The position numbers and the translations under genes are program-made. From Chloroflexota bacterium (GTDB taxonomy: Bacteria > Chloroflexota > Anaerolineae > Promineifilales > Promineifilaceae), in contig QQUD01000128.1 in NCBI GenBank assembly GCA_008501785.1, positions 1 to 5,654 on the forward strand: DNA of 5,654 nucleotides. Reading direction: 5' to 3'. The notes under the pieces were generated by a model that saw nothing but the letters and a program-made list of their open reading frames with translations, was not told where the DNA came from and did not search any database. Of the stretch, positions 4,589 to 5,654 are shown in pieces; position 1 is the stretch's first letter; every line of letters starts with the position of its first letter.

Positions 4589-5654
4589 CTATTCAAACTT
4601 AACGTTCAACATGTGGGTTGAACAAGAAATACAAGGATCGTAGGCGCGTACCAGCATTTCCAATGCGTGCGTGATTTGCTCCTGAGTGCGATCCAAAATC
4701 GAAGGAACCAATGCCTTCATATCCAGTTCAATATTTGCCAGATTTTGTCCAGTTGGGATGATGCAGTTCGATCCCACCATGATGCCATCTTCAATCTTGT
4801 AATGATGGAACAGTGTACCACGCGGCACTTCACAAGCACCAACACCCTCACCAGATTGGCGAGTCGGTGGCGCCGGGTCTTCCCAGGCAATCTCACGTTT
4901 CAGCAGTTCATCAATTAACTGAATCGCTTCTTCCACACAATGAGCGACTTCCACTACCTGAGCCACCGTCATCAAATACGGGTTGGTTGCTTTGGGCTTC
5001 AAACCCAGCGCATTCGCCACATTTTTCGCCACAGGATGCAGCAAATCGTGATTGACATTGAAACGAGCCAACGCACCCACCATGTACGAGTCGCGCTGAT
5101 TTTTTGTGTGCTTGGCTGACGAGTGTGGAACCAGATATTCATTGGTAATTGATTTGTATTCGGATACCGGCCAACGACCGCCATCGGTGCTCACAATATC
5201 GCCATCAATGAAACCATACACATCATCATCACGACGCAGCGCAATGTATTCGGTTTCGCGTTCAAATGCTGGCATTTTCAGTGTTGCGAACAAATCGGCC
5301 GTTGCAACCACATCCTCACGCATCGCTTCAAAGCGTTCACGCAGGGCGTACAACTCGTTTGCCGTGGGGAAGTGGGAGAAACCACCAACCACCATCGCGA
5401 TTGGGTGTGTGTGCCGTCCGGCAATTACTTGACACAGGTCGCCTGCCAATTTCTTCATGCGCAGCGCTCGCAACACGACATCGGGTGCGGTGGCGGCTAA
5501 CGGAATCACACTGGTTGTACCCAGAAAATCTGGCGCAATCAGCATGTAAGCATGAAGGACGTGACTGTCGAGCATTTCGCCCAGGAAGTTAAGACGACGC
5601 AGCAATTTGGTCTGTTCGCTCAACTCCACACCGAGGGCGGCTGCCGAAGCCCGC
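4589..5654 (-). CDS. Group 3 [NiFe]-hydrogenase large (catalytic) subunit, N-terminus beyond window
   Basis: The visible 354 residues form the C-terminal bulk of a catalytic subunit that binds the NiFe(CN)2CO centre and interconverts H2 with protons and electrons in the cytoplasm. Counting from the first full codon, the C-terminal nickel motif DPCISCSTH is at 339-347 (Cys341 and Cys344), followed by the tail MLNVKFE, which a maturation protease should remove. Other family motifs are GRHTHPIAMVVGG, YMVGALARFN and EVPRGTLFHHY. The DPCISCSxH form and the VPHSSAKH segment suggest the NADP-linked group 3b; 3c or 3d cannot be excluded without the rest of the cluster. The GTG at 5629 is not the real start: the frame continues upstream (RASAAALGV), and the other half of the active site, RxCGxC, must lie just outside the window. 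The small, diaphorase and iron-sulfur subunit genes are expected upstream. The peptidase gene follows in the same direction. Confidence 0.95.
   Translation of the reverse strand, partial: RASAAALGVELSEQTKLLRRLNFLGEMLDSHVLHAYMLIAPDFLGTTSVIPLAATAPDVVLRALRMKKLAGDLCQVIAGRHTHPIAMVVGGFSHFPTANELYALRERFEAMREDVVATADLFATLKMPAFERETEYIALRRDDDVYGFIDGDIVSTDGGRWPVSEYKSITNEYLVPHSSAKHTKNQRDSYMVGALARFNVNHDLLHPVAKNVANALGLKPKATNPYLMTVAQVVEVAHCVEEAIQLIDELLKREIAWEDPAPPTRQSGEGVGACEVPRGTLFHHYKIEDGIMVGSNCIIPTGQNLANIELDMKALVPSILDRTQEQITHALEMLVRAYDPCISCSTHMLNVKFE

Noticed and set aside
5106..5592. Plus-strand ORFs of 108 codons opposite the hydrogenase gene
   Set aside because: They are antisense to a clearly conserved large subunit, arginine- and serine-rich, and lack any recognisable motif.
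5627..5629. GTG at 5629 as the start of the hydrogenase gene
   Set aside because: The frame is open upstream to the edge, and the family needs an N-terminal RxCGxC motif, which is absent from the visible part. The GTG is an internal Val codon.

Overview
The window looks like bacterial chromosome, most plausibly from a Chloroflexota (Anaerolineae-type) organism. I infer this from three things: a very large regulator joining a MalT-like ATPase and TPR region to a C-terminal SARP/BTAD module, a cytoplasmic group 3 [NiFe]-hydrogenase, and spacers rich in repeats. No rRNA or marker gene confirms it.

Layout. Positions 1-2905 (minus) hold one uninterrupted reading frame for the regulator; its C-terminus runs off the left edge. 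Positions 2906-3413 are a repeat-filled spacer between divergent genes: an AT-rich heptamer array, a ~110 bp dispersed repeat (copy A), a foldback that can form a three-way junction, and a copy of the palindrome AACGGCCGTT. Positions 3414-3860 (plus) encode a small AT-rich membrane protein whose frame is broken by one TAG codon. Positions 3861-4023 hold a second copy (B) of the dispersed repeat, in the same orientation, and more short tandem repeats. Positions 4024-4491 (minus) encode a hydrogenase maturation endopeptidase of the HyaD/HycI family. Positions 4492-4588 are a spacer with a 15 bp perfect inverted repeat and an 8 bp tandem repeat. Positions 4589-5654 (minus) are the C-terminal ~354 residues of a group 3 (probably 3b) [NiFe]-hydrogenase large subunit; the start lies beyond the right edge.

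How the genes work together. The large subunit keeps the C-terminal DPCxxCxxH motif followed by a seven-residue tail. The next gene downstream encodes the type of endopeptidase that removes such a tail after nickel insertion, so the two form a functional pair and probably an operon. Nothing in the sequence ties the large regulator or the small membrane protein to hydrogen metabolism.

The most unusual content is non-coding. The palindrome AACGGCCGTT or its 8 bp core occurs eight times, in genes and spacers, including in frame inside the peptidase gene. Two direct repeats bracket the small broken gene like a cassette. I did not find a clearly new multi-gene system.
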